Of a stretch of DNA of 64,000 nucleotides, positions 26,370 through 36,937 are shown in pieces; position 1 is the stretch's first letter, and each line of letters opens with the position of its first letter. This DNA comes from Novosphingobium clariflavum (GTDB taxonomy: Bacteria; Pseudomonadota; Alphaproteobacteria; Sphingomonadales; Sphingomonadaceae), in NCBI RefSeq assembly GCF_026420865.1, contig NZ_JAPCWC010000009.1, positions 1 through 64,000 on the forward strand, in the 5' to 3' direction. The position numbers and the translations under genes are program-made. The notes under the pieces were generated by a model. The model had not been told where the DNA came from, searched no databases, and worked only from the letters and a program-made list of their open reading frames with translations.

Positions 26370-26992
26370 CGTGCGAGCCCTGCCGCAGCGCGGGCCGCCG
26401 CCTCGATTTTGGCGACGTCCGGCTTGCCCTTGGGCACCATCCAGCTGCCGCCGACGCAGAGCACCGCGTCCAGCGCCAGCCACTCGGGCGCGTTTTCAGG
26501 GGTGACGCCGCCGGTCGGGCAGAACTTGGCCTTGAACAGCGGGGCCGAGATCGCCTTGAGCGCCGGAGGTCCGCCCGCCGCCATGGCGGGGAAGAACTTC
26601 AGGCGGTCGAACCCGCATTCCAGCGCGAACATCACGTCACTGGCATTGGCGGTGCCGGGCAGGAACGGGATCTTGGTCTTGTAGGCGGCCTCGGCCAGCA
26701 TCGGCGTGAGGCCCGGCGAGACGATGAACTCGGCGCCCGCATCGATCGAGCGCTTGAGGTCGTCGGGCGAAAGCACGGTGCCCGCACCGACCACGGCGCC
26801 GGGAACCTGCTTCATCACCTTGATCGCCTCGATCGCGCATTCGGTGCGCAGCGTCACTTCCAGGGCAGGCAGACCGCCCGCCACCAGCGCTTCGGCAATC
26901 GGCAGGGCGTGTTCGATATCCTCGATCACCAGCACCGGGATCACCGGGGCCAGACGCATGACCTTTTCGACGGCTTCGGACGGGCTGCTCAT
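26366..26992 (-). CDS. eda: 2-keto-3-deoxy-6-phosphogluconate aldolase
   Basis: A 208-residue class I aldolase that splits KDPG into pyruvate and glyceraldehyde 3-phosphate, the second Entner-Doudoroff step. E45 in LEVTLR and the Schiff-base K132 in RLKFFPA are present, as is [11 protein letters not shown]. The ATG overlaps the glk stop by 4 nt. Confidence 0.97.
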   Translation of the reverse strand: MSSPSEAVEKVMRLAPVIPVLVIEDIEHALPIAEALVAGGLPALEVTLRTECAIEAIKVMKQVPGAVVGAGTVLSPDDLKRSIDAGAEFIVSPGLTPMLAEAAYKTKIPFLPGTANASDVMFALECGFDRLKFFPAMAAGGPPALKAISAPLFKAKFCPTGGVTPENAPEWLALDAVLCVGGSWMVPKGKPDVAKIEAAARAAAGLAR

Positions 26993-27989
26993 TGATGGTG
27001 CTCCCTGACATAGGCGGCAGCCGCGCCGAACAGGCCGGGCTGCGGATGGGTGATGAGCTTGACCGGCATCTGCGCCATCATGCCGGCAAAGCGGCCCTTG
27101 GCGCAGAATCGCTCGGCAAAGCCCGAGGACAGAATGGTTTCGCGGATGCGGTAGCCAAGCCCGCCGGCGATCACGACGCCGCTGGCGCCGTGGGACAGCG
27201 CGCAGTCGCCCGCCGCGCTGCCCAGCGCGAGGCAGAAACGGTCGACGGCGGCGGCGGCCAGCGGGTCGGAGTGGTTGGTGCCCGCAGTCCAGATCTCGAC
27301 GTCGGTGAGGTCATGCACCGCGCGGTTCTCCATGGCGGCCAGCGTCTGGTAGATGTCGACGATGGCCGGGCCCGAGACCACGCGCTCGGTCGAGACGCGG
27401 TTGTGGCGCTTGCGCAGGCGGGTGAGAATGGCGTCCTCGATGAGGTCGAGCGGGGCATAGTCGGTATGCCCCCCCTCGGTCGCCTGCACGTGGTAGAAGC
27501 CGCCCTGCCCGTGCGGCAACCCGTTGCGCCACAAGTGCGCGACGCCGAGACCGGTACCCGGCCCGAGCACGCTCAGCGTACCCGACCGGGGCAGCGGCAC
27601 GTCGGGCCCGGCAAGGTGGAGGAACGCCTCGTCGGGCGCCAGCGCCACGGCATAGGCGACCGCGGCGAAGTCGTTGACCACGGTGTAGCGCGACACCCCC
27701 ATCTTCTCGGGGATCATCGCCGGGCGAATGATCCACGGGTTGTTCGTGAAGCGGATCACCTCGCCGCCGACCGGGCCGGCGATCGCGATCGAGATGGCAT
27801 CGGGCAGCGTGCCGCCCATGCGCTCGCGGAAGGCCTGCCAGGCAAGCTGGAAGCTGCCATGCTCGCTGGTATGGAGGGTGACGGGTTCGCCGAGCGTGAT
27901 CTGCCCATCGGCGCCGACCGAGGCCAGGGCGAAGCGGGCATGGGTGCCGCCGATGTCGACGGCGACGAGTTCGGTCGTCTCGTGACTGC

Positions 27990-27993
<4 letters not shown>
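26989..27993 (-). CDS. glk: Glucokinase
   Basis: A 334-residue ROK-independent, Glk-type sugar kinase: phosphate-binding [14 protein letters not shown] at about 10-23, catalytic region [11 protein letters not shown], and [12 protein letters not shown]. It makes glucose 6-phosphate for zwf. The GTG start overlaps edd by 4 nt. Position inside the operon fits a pathway fed by free glucose or glucosides. Confidence 0.95.
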
Positions 27994-29804
<1,811 letters not shown>

Positions 29805-29914
29805 GGGGTTACTCCTGCTCTGTCCGTCTGCCACTTCTGTCGTGGCGTCTGTCTTGTCTCAGCCTCCCGAAGCCGCGCGCTCGGGATCTCCCGGGCGAGG
29901 CTTGAAGGCATTTA

Positions 29915-29928
29915 GGTAACCGGTGTCA
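29915..29928 (-). promoter_or_regulatory. Candidate LacI-family operator and -35 upstream of edd
   Basis: The 14-bp near-palindrome TGACACCGGTTACC on the minus strand has the central CG typical of LacI-family operators. It begins within TTGACA, a perfect -35 hexamer, about 110 bp before edd. A partner half CACCGGTT sits at 29941-29948. The regulator is not in the window. Confidence 0.45.
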
Positions 29929-29975
29929 ATAGCTATCTTCCACCGGTTCGCGGAGGAATGGGCACGGGGATACGC

Positions 29976-30000
29976 GCGCACCCCGGTATATAGGGTGCGC
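29976..30000 (-). terminator. Hairpin downstream of zwf
   Basis: GCGCACCC/GGGTGCGC, 8-bp stem with a 9-nt loop, 28 nt after the zwf stop. No U-run follows, so termination here is uncertain; it lies upstream of the edd promoter. Confidence 0.4.
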
Positions 30001-30027
30001 TGCGCGATCATGCCCGTTCTGGCCTGC

Positions 30028-31485
30028 TTACTCGTGCCACGTGACGCCATCGCGCTCGGCGAGGGCGATGGCGGCGGAGGGGCCCCAACTTCCGGCGGTG
30101 TAGGTCTTGGGCTCTTGCGCCTGTTCCTCCCACTCGGCCCGGATGGCGTCGATCCAGTCCCACTGCGCTTCCACCTCGTCACGACGGACGAACAGCGTCT
30201 GCTCGCCTTCGATCAGGTCCAGCAGCAGGCGCTCGTAAGCGATGCGGCGCTGCGGACCGGCGAAAGCATCGGGCATGGTGATGGCGAGTGGGATCGAGCG
30301 CAGGCCGAAGCCGTTGCGATCGAGGCCGGGCACCTTGGCCATGAGCGACAGCGTGATGTTCTCGCTCGGCTGGATGCCGATGACCAGGCGGTTGGGCACC
30401 GTCTTGGCGCCGCGGCCATGGAAGATCGAGTGCGGTACGTCGCGGAACTGCACGACGATCTCGGTCGTGCGCTTGGGCAGGCGCTTGCCGGTGCGCAGGT
30501 AGAAGGGCACGCCCTGCCAGCGCCAGTTGTCGATATGCGCCTTGATCGCGACAAAGGTCTCGGTGTTCGAATCCTTGCCGAGCTCATCGTCGTAGCCCGG
30601 TACGGCCTGGCCGCCGATGGCACCGGCGCGGTACTGCCCGGTGACCGTCTCGTTGGCGGCAACCTTGCGCAAGGAGCGCAGGATCTTCACCTTTTCGTCG
30701 CGCACGCTGGTGGCATCGTAGCTCACCGGCGGCTCCATCGCGACGAGCGCGAGCAACTGGAGCATATGGTTCTGCACCATGTCCCGCAGCGCGCCCGAAT
30801 CGTCGTAATAGGCGACGCGCGATTCAAGGCCGACGGTCTCGGCGACGGTGATCTGCACATGGTCGATATGCGCCGCATTCCACAGCGGCTCGAACATCAG
30901 GTTGGCAAAACGCAGCGCCAGCAGGTTCTGGACGGTTTCCTTGCCCAGATAGTGGTCGATGCGGAAGATCCGGTCTTCCGGGAAAGCGCGGGCGACGGCG
31001 TCGTTGATGACCTTGCTGGAGGCAAGATCGATGCCCAGCGGCTTTTCGAGGCCGATACGCACGTTCTCACCGGCAAGCCCGCTGGCCTGGAGGCCGCGAA
31101 TGGTCGGCTCGAACAGGCTGGGCGCGGTGGAGAGGAAGATCGACAACCCGTCCTTGGGCTCACCGACCTTGGCTGCCAACGCGTTGAAGCCTTCCATCTG
31201 GTTGGCATCGAGCGTCTGGTAAGACAGGCGGTTGAGGAAACGGGCCATGCCGCCGCGCCGGTCGGCCGGCAGGAACTGCTCGAGCGAGGCCCGCGCGAAG
31301 TTGCGGAATTCCGCATCGTCGAGTTCGGAACGGGCGGTTCCGATGATCTCGATCTTGGGATCGAGCAAGCCTTCGGCATCGAGCGCGCAAAGCGATGGGA
31401 GGAGCATGCGGCGCGAAAGATCGCCCGTGGCGCCGAACAGCAACAAGCGGTCGGACGTGAATTGGGCCGTAGTAGAATTGGTCAC
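30028..31485 (-). CDS. zwf: Glucose-6-phosphate 1-dehydrogenase
   Basis: A 485-residue NAD(P)-dependent enzyme making 6-phosphogluconolactone. The dinucleotide site LLFGATGDLSRR is at 15-26 and the substrate motif FRIDHYLGKE is present. The start is GTG at 31485. The gene lies 223 nt upstream of edd on the same strand, separated by a hairpin and a likely second promoter. No 6-phosphogluconolactonase gene is present between them, unlike in many ED clusters. Confidence 0.97.
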   Translation of the reverse strand: MTNSTTAQFTSDRLLLFGATGDLSRRMLLPSLCALDAEGLLDPKIEIIGTARSELDDAEFRNFARASLEQFLPADRRGGMARFLNRLSYQTLDANQMEGFNALAAKVGEPKDGLSIFLSTAPSLFEPTIRGLQASGLAGENVRIGLEKPLGIDLASSKVINDAVARAFPEDRIFRIDHYLGKETVQNLLALRFANLMFEPLWNAAHIDHVQITVAETVGLESRVAYYDDSGALRDMVQNHMLQLLALVAMEPPVSYDATSVRDEKVKILRSLRKVAANETVTGQYRAGAIGGQAVPGYDDELGKDSNTETFVAIKAHIDNWRWQGVPFYLRTGKRLPKRTTEIVVQFRDVPHSIFHGRGAKTVPNRLVIGIQPSENITLSLMAKVPGLDRNGFGLRSIPLAITMPDAFAGPQRRIAYERLLLDLIEGEQTLFVRRDEVEAQWDWIDAIRAEWEEQAQEPKTYTAGSWGPSAAIALAERDGVTWHE

Positions 31486-31890
31486 AGGGCGCTGTCCACC
31501 TTCTGGGGGTTATTCACCTTCTTCGTCATGTCCGCCGGGGACCGGCGGGTTTCCTCCTCCAGCATTCCAGCCATATGCACCGGTAAAGAAAGGGTCGGCC
31601 ATGGGATTTCGTCGATCCTGAAGATGTGAACAGGATGAAACGGTGTCAGGCTGGACGTCTGGTCTTCGCGGTTGCAGCATAGCATGGACTGCGTCGGCAG
31701 TGCTAGGCGAGAGCGCGGCAAACCTCAACCACGTTTGCACCATTTGAACTCATACAATGTGTGCATACGTATAGGACCGCCATTATCGAGGCGATTTTCC
31801 GCAAGTTCCTTGCCCCAGCGTCTTTGTCCTGTCGTCCAGTGCATGCATGGAAACAGGTCAGACGTTTAGAACCTTAGAAAGCAAAGTCTC
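31486..31890. other. Intergenic region between divergent zwf and phoR
   Basis: About 405 bp with promoters expected for both genes. Palindromes ATACGTAT (31764-31771) and TGCATGCA near 31844 are visible; a TACAAT hexamer at about 31753 could be a -10. No Pho box is visible in front of phoR. Short minus-strand frames here are not convincing. Confidence 0.4.
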
Positions 31891-32889
31891 ATGGCCGCAG
31901 ACGGCGTCCACCTCCTCGAACACCTCCAGACCCCGGCGATGGTGGTCTCGCGCGGACAGGTGCGCTTCGCCAATGGCGCCGCCAAGGCGCTGCTGGGCGC
32001 CCATATCGTCGGCCAGGACGTGCGCATCGCCATTCGCGAACCGCGCGCGGTGGCCGCGATCCTCAGCGAGGAAGGCGGCATTGCCCGCGTGTCCGGTCTC
32101 TCGACCGGCGGCAGCGTGTGGGAAGTCGATTGCCGCGTGCTCTCGCCGACGGACCGCCTGGTCAGCCTTTACGACTTGTCGGAACGGGTCAGCGTGGCAA
32201 AGTCGCACGCCGACTTCGTGGCCAATGCCAGCCATGAACTGCGCACCCCGCTGGCCAATGTCATGGGCTATGTCGAAACGCTGATGAACCCCAAGGCAGG
32301 CGGCGACGAAGGCGTGCGCAACCGCTTCCTCGACACCATCCGCCACGAGGCGCAGCGCATGCAGGCGCTGATCCTCGACCTCATGAGCCTCTCGCGGATC
32401 GAGGCGGTGAAGCACGAAGTGCCCTCCGATCAGGTGGAACTGGTCTCGCTGGCGCAGACGATGGCGGGCGAATCGAAGCCGGGCTCGAACGTCACCGTCC
32501 ACGCCAACTGCGAGAGTGCAGTGGTGACCGGAGACCGGGGACAACTGGCGCAAGTGCTGCGCAACCTGATCGACAACTCGATCAAATACGGCAAGCAGGG
32601 CGGCAACGTCGAGGTCTCGCTGGAGGCGACCGCGACCGGCTGGGTCCTCGTCACCGTGCGCGACGAGGGCGAGGGCATCGCTCCCGAACACCTGCCCCGC
32701 GTAACCGAGCGCTTCTACCGCGCCGACACCAGCCGCAGCCGCGCAGTGGGCGGCACCGGGCTCGGCCTCTCGATCGTCAAGCACATCGTCGAGCGCCACC
32801 GCGGCCGCTTCGACATCGACAGCCGCCCCGGCAGCGGCACCACCGCCTCGATCATGCTGCCGCTGCGCAAGGACGAGGCGCTGGGGTAA
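31891..32889 (+). CDS. phoR: PhoR-like sensor histidine kinase without membrane segment
   Basis: A 332-residue kinase: a PAS-like N-terminus (about 5-95), the phospho-acceptor H115 in FVANASHELRTPLANVMGYVETL, and an ATPase domain with NLIDNSIKYG, VRDEGEGI and GGTGLGLSIVKHIVERHRG. The H-box region is PhoR-like, and no other kinase is present near phoB. Unlike E. coli PhoR it has no hydrophobic N-terminal helix, so it is probably soluble or held by PhoU/Pst. It is 12 kb from phoB and transcribed the other way. Confidence 0.82.
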   Translation: MAADGVHLLEHLQTPAMVVSRGQVRFANGAAKALLGAHIVGQDVRIAIREPRAVAAILSEEGGIARVSGLSTGGSVWEVDCRVLSPTDRLVSLYDLSERVSVAKSHADFVANASHELRTPLANVMGYVETLMNPKAGGDEGVRNRFLDTIRHEAQRMQALILDLMSLSRIEAVKHEVPSDQVELVSLAQTMAGESKPGSNVTVHANCESAVVTGDRGQLAQVLRNLIDNSIKYGKQGGNVEVSLEATATGWVLVTVRDEGEGIAPEHLPRVTERFYRADTSRSRAVGGTGLGLSIVKHIVERHRGRFDIDSRPGSGTTASIMLPLRKDEALG

Positions 32890-32902
32890 GCGCTCGCAGC
32901 CG

Positions 32903-34216
32903 CTACGCCATCAGGCCCAGCAGCGCCGTGATCTCGCACGTCGCGAAACCCACGGTGCTATCGGAAATACCGTAAGGGATCAGCAGCCGCTCGCCCACTT
33001 TCAGCGCGCCGCAAGTGTAGACCACATTGGGCACATAGCCCGAGCGGTCCGCGTTCTCGGCGGTCAGCACCGGCTCCACGGTGCGGGCCAGCACTTTCGA
33101 CGGGTCCTTGAGGTCGAGCAACGCGCAGCCCAGCGCGTACTTGCGCATCGCGCCGACGCCGTGGGTGAACAACAGCCAACCGTGTTCGGTCGGGATCGGG
33201 CTGCCGCAATTGCCGATCTGGATGAACTCCCAGGGGTATTTCGGCCCCATCAGCATCACCCCTTCATCATCCCACACCGCCAGGTCGTCGGACTTCAGCA
33301 GGAAAAGGTTCTTGCCGTCCTGGCGCCCGACCATGCAGAATTGCTCGCCGATCTTTTCGGGAAACAGCGCCATGCCCTTGTTGCGCCCGGCCCGCCCCCG
33401 GATCGGTTCCAGTTCGAAAGCCCGGAAATCACGGGTGCGCAGCAGTTCGGAGCGGATCGAGCTGCCCGAATAGGCGGTATAAGTCCCCACCCATTCGTAG
33501 TCGCCGCCGCCGTGGTCGAAGCGGACGAGGCGCAAATCCTCCAGCCCGCCGCGCTGCTGCTCGGTGATCGGGAAGATCACCGTGTTCGACAGGCTCGAAT
33601 CGGGCTGGCGATGGACAAAGACGTTGCAGTCCTCGGCATCGATCTGCTCCTCGTCGTCGAGCTCCACCGAAGTCGCGAAGGCTGCCTGCGGCCAGAGGCT
33701 GAACGTGCCGTCCTCCTCGGCGATGCCTTCGCGAAAGGCGATCGAGCTGATGTGCCCCTCGCCCACCGCGCGCAGGCTCATGATGAAACGCACCGATCCA
33801 TCCTGCATGCCCGACTGATCGGGTGCGGGCACGATGGAGGGGTTCATCAGCGCGGCAGCAGCAAACGTGTATTCATGACAGAAGTATGAGCCGATCAGGC
33901 GTTTGCGCGCCTCGGAAAACCGCGCCGGATCAAGATCGAGATTGGCCGCCACTTCTGCAAAGCGTTCGGCAAAGATGTTCTCGGTCTGCCAGTGGCGTTC
34001 CTTGAAGTCGCGCAGCACCCGTTCGTATTCGGCATCGGCACGCTCCTCGGTGAGCGCGGCGATGTCCTCCACCAGTTGCACCGCCCGGCCGCCGGGGGCG
34101 TTTTTCGCCTGCCAGCCGAGGTGGAAGGGTCGCAGGACCACCCGCGCCGGATCGGCGTGCAGGCGGGTCTCGAAAATGTGCAGCGGCTCAGTCCAGGCTG
34201 TTTCGGGCCGGTTCAC
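32903..34216 (-). CDS. GH130 family glycoside phosphorylase
   Basis: A 437-residue five-bladed propeller enzyme of the GH130 type. Family landmarks are GGLEDLRLVRF near 225 (the GxEDxR segment with the catalytic Asp), GRNKGMALFPEKI, and FIQIGNCGSPIPTEHGWLLFTHGVG. Characterised members phosphorolyse beta-mannosides with inorganic phosphate. The GTG at 34216 has AAGGAGG 5 nt upstream, which outweighs longer frames. It follows the GT4 gene by 31 nt, so a synthesis/breakdown pair for one mannose-type oligosaccharide is plausible. Linkage specificity cannot be told. Confidence 0.82.
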   Translation of the reverse strand: MNRPETAWTEPLHIFETRLHADPARVVLRPFHLGWQAKNAPGGRAVQLVEDIAALTEERADAEYERVLRDFKERHWQTENIFAERFAEVAANLDLDPARFSEARKRLIGSYFCHEYTFAAAALMNPSIVPAPDQSGMQDGSVRFIMSLRAVGEGHISSIAFREGIAEEDGTFSLWPQAAFATSVELDDEEQIDAEDCNVFVHRQPDSSLSNTVIFPITEQQRGGLEDLRLVRFDHGGGDYEWVGTYTAYSGSSIRSELLRTRDFRAFELEPIRGRAGRNKGMALFPEKIGEQFCMVGRQDGKNLFLLKSDDLAVWDDEGVMLMGPKYPWEFIQIGNCGSPIPTEHGWLLFTHGVGAMRKYALGCALLDLKDPSKVLARTVEPVLTAENADRSGYVPNVVYTCGALKVGERLLIPYGISDSTVGFATCEITALLGLMA

Positions 34217-34247
34217 GCAAACCTCCTTGGCCGCCCCCGAACGAACA

Positions 34248-36593
34248 TCAGCCCCCCGCCGATGCGAGCGGGCCGGACGAAACGAGCGGCCCCGATCGGG
34301 CAAGCTCGCACAGAGCATAATGCGAAAGCTGGAAAGCGAGAATGGATTCCGCCCCGCAATTGCCGTTTACCCCGCGCGGCGTCACCCCGTCATGGCAGCG
34401 GCCCGAGGCGATGTCGGCCAGCACCACGCCGCGATCGTTACTGCCGAAGAACCAGCGCCACGCCGCCAGGGCATGCTCACGCCAGAATGCCCCGCCGGTG
34501 ACCCGCCAGGCTGAGCGCGCCGCCTCGATGGCCGCCTGAGCCTCGAGGGGCTGCTGGTCGAACGGCAGATAGCTGTAAGGCTTGTGGAAGCTTTCCGAAC
34601 CGATCGGACGGAACGCACCGCGGGCCGAGACCTGCTGGTGGCAGATCCATTCCAGGGTGGCGAGCCCGTCACCGATCCAATCCTCCCGCCCCAGCGCCAC
34701 ACCCGCCTCGATCAGCGCCTGCGGCAGGCGCGGGTTGTCATAGCCGAGCACGGCCTCGAACCAGCCCCAGTCGGGCCGGCGGCCATGGCCGAGCAACCGC
34801 ATCAGGAACGCGCCGCCGCTCTCCACTTGCGCGCAGGCCGCCGCGTGATCCGGCGCGCTGCGCAGCACCGCGCAGGCACCCAGCATGGCAAAGGCGATCG
34901 CGCGCGGCGAACCCATCTCGGCGAGCGAGGGCAGGACCTGCTCGAAGAGTTGCAGGGCCCAGGCAGCAAGGAGCGGGTCGTTGCCTGACTCATAGGTCTG
35001 CCCCAGCGCCCACAGCGCGCGGCCGTTCGAATCCTCCGAGCCCTCGTCCTCACACCAGGTGCGGTCGTAGTTCATGAAATTGCGGAACCGTCCCGCCTCG
35101 CCATTCCAGGCGTACTGGATAAAGCCGGCGTAGGCGAAGCTCCACTTCATGCGCTCGGCAGCAGGCAGCCCGTCAGCCAGATTCATCAGCATGAGCGCGC
35201 GGGCGTTGTCGTCGAGGCAATAGCCATGGCGCCGATCAGGCACGACGCCGATGGAATGCTGGAGCATGCCGGTGGCATCGCTCATCGCGAAAACCGCGGA
35301 AAGCCCGGGTGTGGCGGTGATGGGCGGTGCAGGCAGGCCCCAGCGCCAGTCAGGCGCACGGGCGTGGTCGATAAGCCGCGCCGCGCTGTCGGCAAAGCGC
35401 GGCCAGACCGTCTCGCGCCCTCGCGCCCAGGCCCGGCGCTGCATGGCCAGCCGCTCGCCGGGGTCGTCCAGCAGGGCATTGACGGCAGCGGCAATGGCCT
35501 CGCTCGATCCCGGCTCGATCAGGACACCCGCTCCGTCCCCAAGCAATTCGCGGGCATGGACGTAGGGCGTGGATACCAGCGCCTTGCCCAGCGCCACCGC
35601 ATAACTCAGCGTGCCCGACGTCGATTGCTGGAGGCCGGGATACGGCGTCAGGTAGATGTCGCAGGCCTCGAGCTGGTCCAGCAATTCGCCGGTTTCGAGG
35701 AAACGATTGTCCCAGGCCAGATGCGCCGCCACGCCGAGATCGGCGGCGAGACGCTCCAGCTTCTCGCGGTAGGCCTCGCCCTCGCGCGCGACGAGGTTGG
35801 GATGGCTGGCACCGACCACCCGGTAGAGCACATCGGGATGGCGCGCGGCGATCGCCGGCAATGCGGCGATGGCATGCTCGAGCCCCTTGCCGGGGCCGAG
35901 CAGGCCAAACGTCATCAACACTTTGCGCCCGGCAAGACCGAGCCGCGCCTTGAATTCCTGCTGGCGGCCGAATGGCCGGTCGGGAGCGCCATGCTCGATC
36001 ACCTCGATGATGGCGGCGGGCACTGCGTATTCGCATTCGAGCAAGTCCCGGGAATGGCGGGACATGACCATGATGCGCGACGCGCGCGTCACGAGATGGT
36101 CGAGAATCGCCCGCTGGCGCGGCGAAGGCTCGGACAGCACGGTGTGCAGCGTGAGGATCAGCGGCGGCGCCAGCCGGTCGACGAAGGGACAGACCATCGC
36201 CCCATCCTCGCCGCCGAAGATCCCGTATTCGTGCTGGAGCCAGACCGCATCCACGCCGCTCTCGTTGATCTGCCGGGCAGCGCGGGCGTAGTCCTGCGGA
36301 TCGTCATGGGCAATGGTGCCGGCCACCGGACCATAGCCCAGCGGCGCCGCGCGATCATCCAGAACATGCACATCGACCGTGATTTCAGGATGATGTTCAC
36401 GCAGCTTTTCGAATATCTCGCTCGTGAACGTGGCGATACCGCACTTTCGCGGAGCAAAATTCCCGATCAGGGCAATATGCGCGGGCCTGCGCACCGACGG
36501 TTCTTCCGGCATGCTTGCACCGGAGAAGATCGAACGCACCTTGTCCGAACCCGATTGCCAACCGGGTTGCTGGTCGTGAGACAACAAGTTCAT
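34248..36593 (-). CDS. GT4 glycosyltransferase with C-terminal helical (glycosidase-like) domain
   Basis: A 781-residue two-domain protein. Residues about 40-410 form a GT-B glycosyltransferase of family 4 (FAPRKCGIATFTSEIFEKL; VLMTFGLLGPGKGLEHAIAA; donor-site region YPGLQQSTSGTLSYAVALGKALVSTPY). Residues about 430-770 are helix-rich and Trp/Asp-rich (DRRHGYCLDDNARALML, EDSNGRALWALGQ), like an (alpha/alpha)6 barrel. The ATG has AAGGAG 6 nt upstream, and a GGAAC-N17-CGTT promoter lies about 80 bp before it. Paired with GH130. Confidence 0.82.
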   Translation of the reverse strand: MNLLSHDQQPGWQSGSDKVRSIFSGASMPEEPSVRRPAHIALIGNFAPRKCGIATFTSEIFEKLREHHPEITVDVHVLDDRAAPLGYGPVAGTIAHDDPQDYARAARQINESGVDAVWLQHEYGIFGGEDGAMVCPFVDRLAPPLILTLHTVLSEPSPRQRAILDHLVTRASRIMVMSRHSRDLLECEYAVPAAIIEVIEHGAPDRPFGRQQEFKARLGLAGRKVLMTFGLLGPGKGLEHAIAALPAIAARHPDVLYRVVGASHPNLVAREGEAYREKLERLAADLGVAAHLAWDNRFLETGELLDQLEACDIYLTPYPGLQQSTSGTLSYAVALGKALVSTPYVHARELLGDGAGVLIEPGSSEAIAAAVNALLDDPGERLAMQRRAWARGRETVWPRFADSAARLIDHARAPDWRWGLPAPPITATPGLSAVFAMSDATGMLQHSIGVVPDRRHGYCLDDNARALMLMNLADGLPAAERMKWSFAYAGFIQYAWNGEAGRFRNFMNYDRTWCEDEGSEDSNGRALWALGQTYESGNDPLLAAWALQLFEQVLPSLAEMGSPRAIAFAMLGACAVLRSAPDHAAACAQVESGGAFLMRLLGHGRRPDWGWFEAVLGYDNPRLPQALIEAGVALGREDWIGDGLATLEWICHQQVSARGAFRPIGSESFHKPYSYLPFDQQPLEAQAAIEAARSAWRVTGGAFWREHALAAWRWFFGSNDRGVVLADIASGRCHDGVTPRGVNGNCGAESILAFQLSHYALCELARSGPLVSSGPLASAGG

Positions 36594-36937
36594 GCACGCT
36601 CCTTGGGGGACAGGAGGGATTTCGCTCTCTCAAACCCGGATCATGCCATGCGTTTCCCCCCCGCCTGCGCAAAAAACGTAGCCGCGCGCCAAAGTGTTCC
36701 GCAGGAACGCCCTACCGTGCATTTCGAACAGATCGCGGCGCCCCGCTGCTCTCCAGCCGCATGCCGTCGCCGTAAATTACCAACTCAGGCGATTCGAAAC
36801 GTGCAGAAATGTCCACAAAATGAACGACTAAAATAGTCTAGACAAAAACCAGCCCGTCCTCGTCCATGCCATGGACTTGGCTGCCACGCTTTCCTATGTC
36901 TGACGCCACGCGCAACAACAGGAACGACGGGAAAACG
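36594..36937. other. Intergenic region between the GT4 gene and the AST operon
   Basis: About 344 bp. It holds the EcfG-type promoter for the minus-strand genes (36675-36700), the palindrome GTTCC-GCA-GGAAC (36696-36708), and an AT-richer stretch 36775-36850 with GTCTAGAC (36836-36843) that probably carries the promoter for the AST operon. An in-frame ATG at 36896 is an alternative start for the DUF1338 gene. Confidence 0.45.
36675..36700 (-). promoter_or_regulatory. EcfG-type general stress promoter
   Basis: On the minus strand GGAAC is followed after exactly 17 bp by CGTT, matching the alphaproteobacterial general-stress sigma EcfG consensus GGAAC-N16/17-CGTT. It points at the GT4-GH130 pair; the expected leader is about 75 nt. 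Confidence 0.7.

Noticed and set aside
31482..31743. Small minus-strand frames before zwf, one ending in a GTGA overlap with the zwf start
   Set aside because: No good ribosome binding site and no protein-like pattern. The overlap could hint at a leader peptide but support is too weak.
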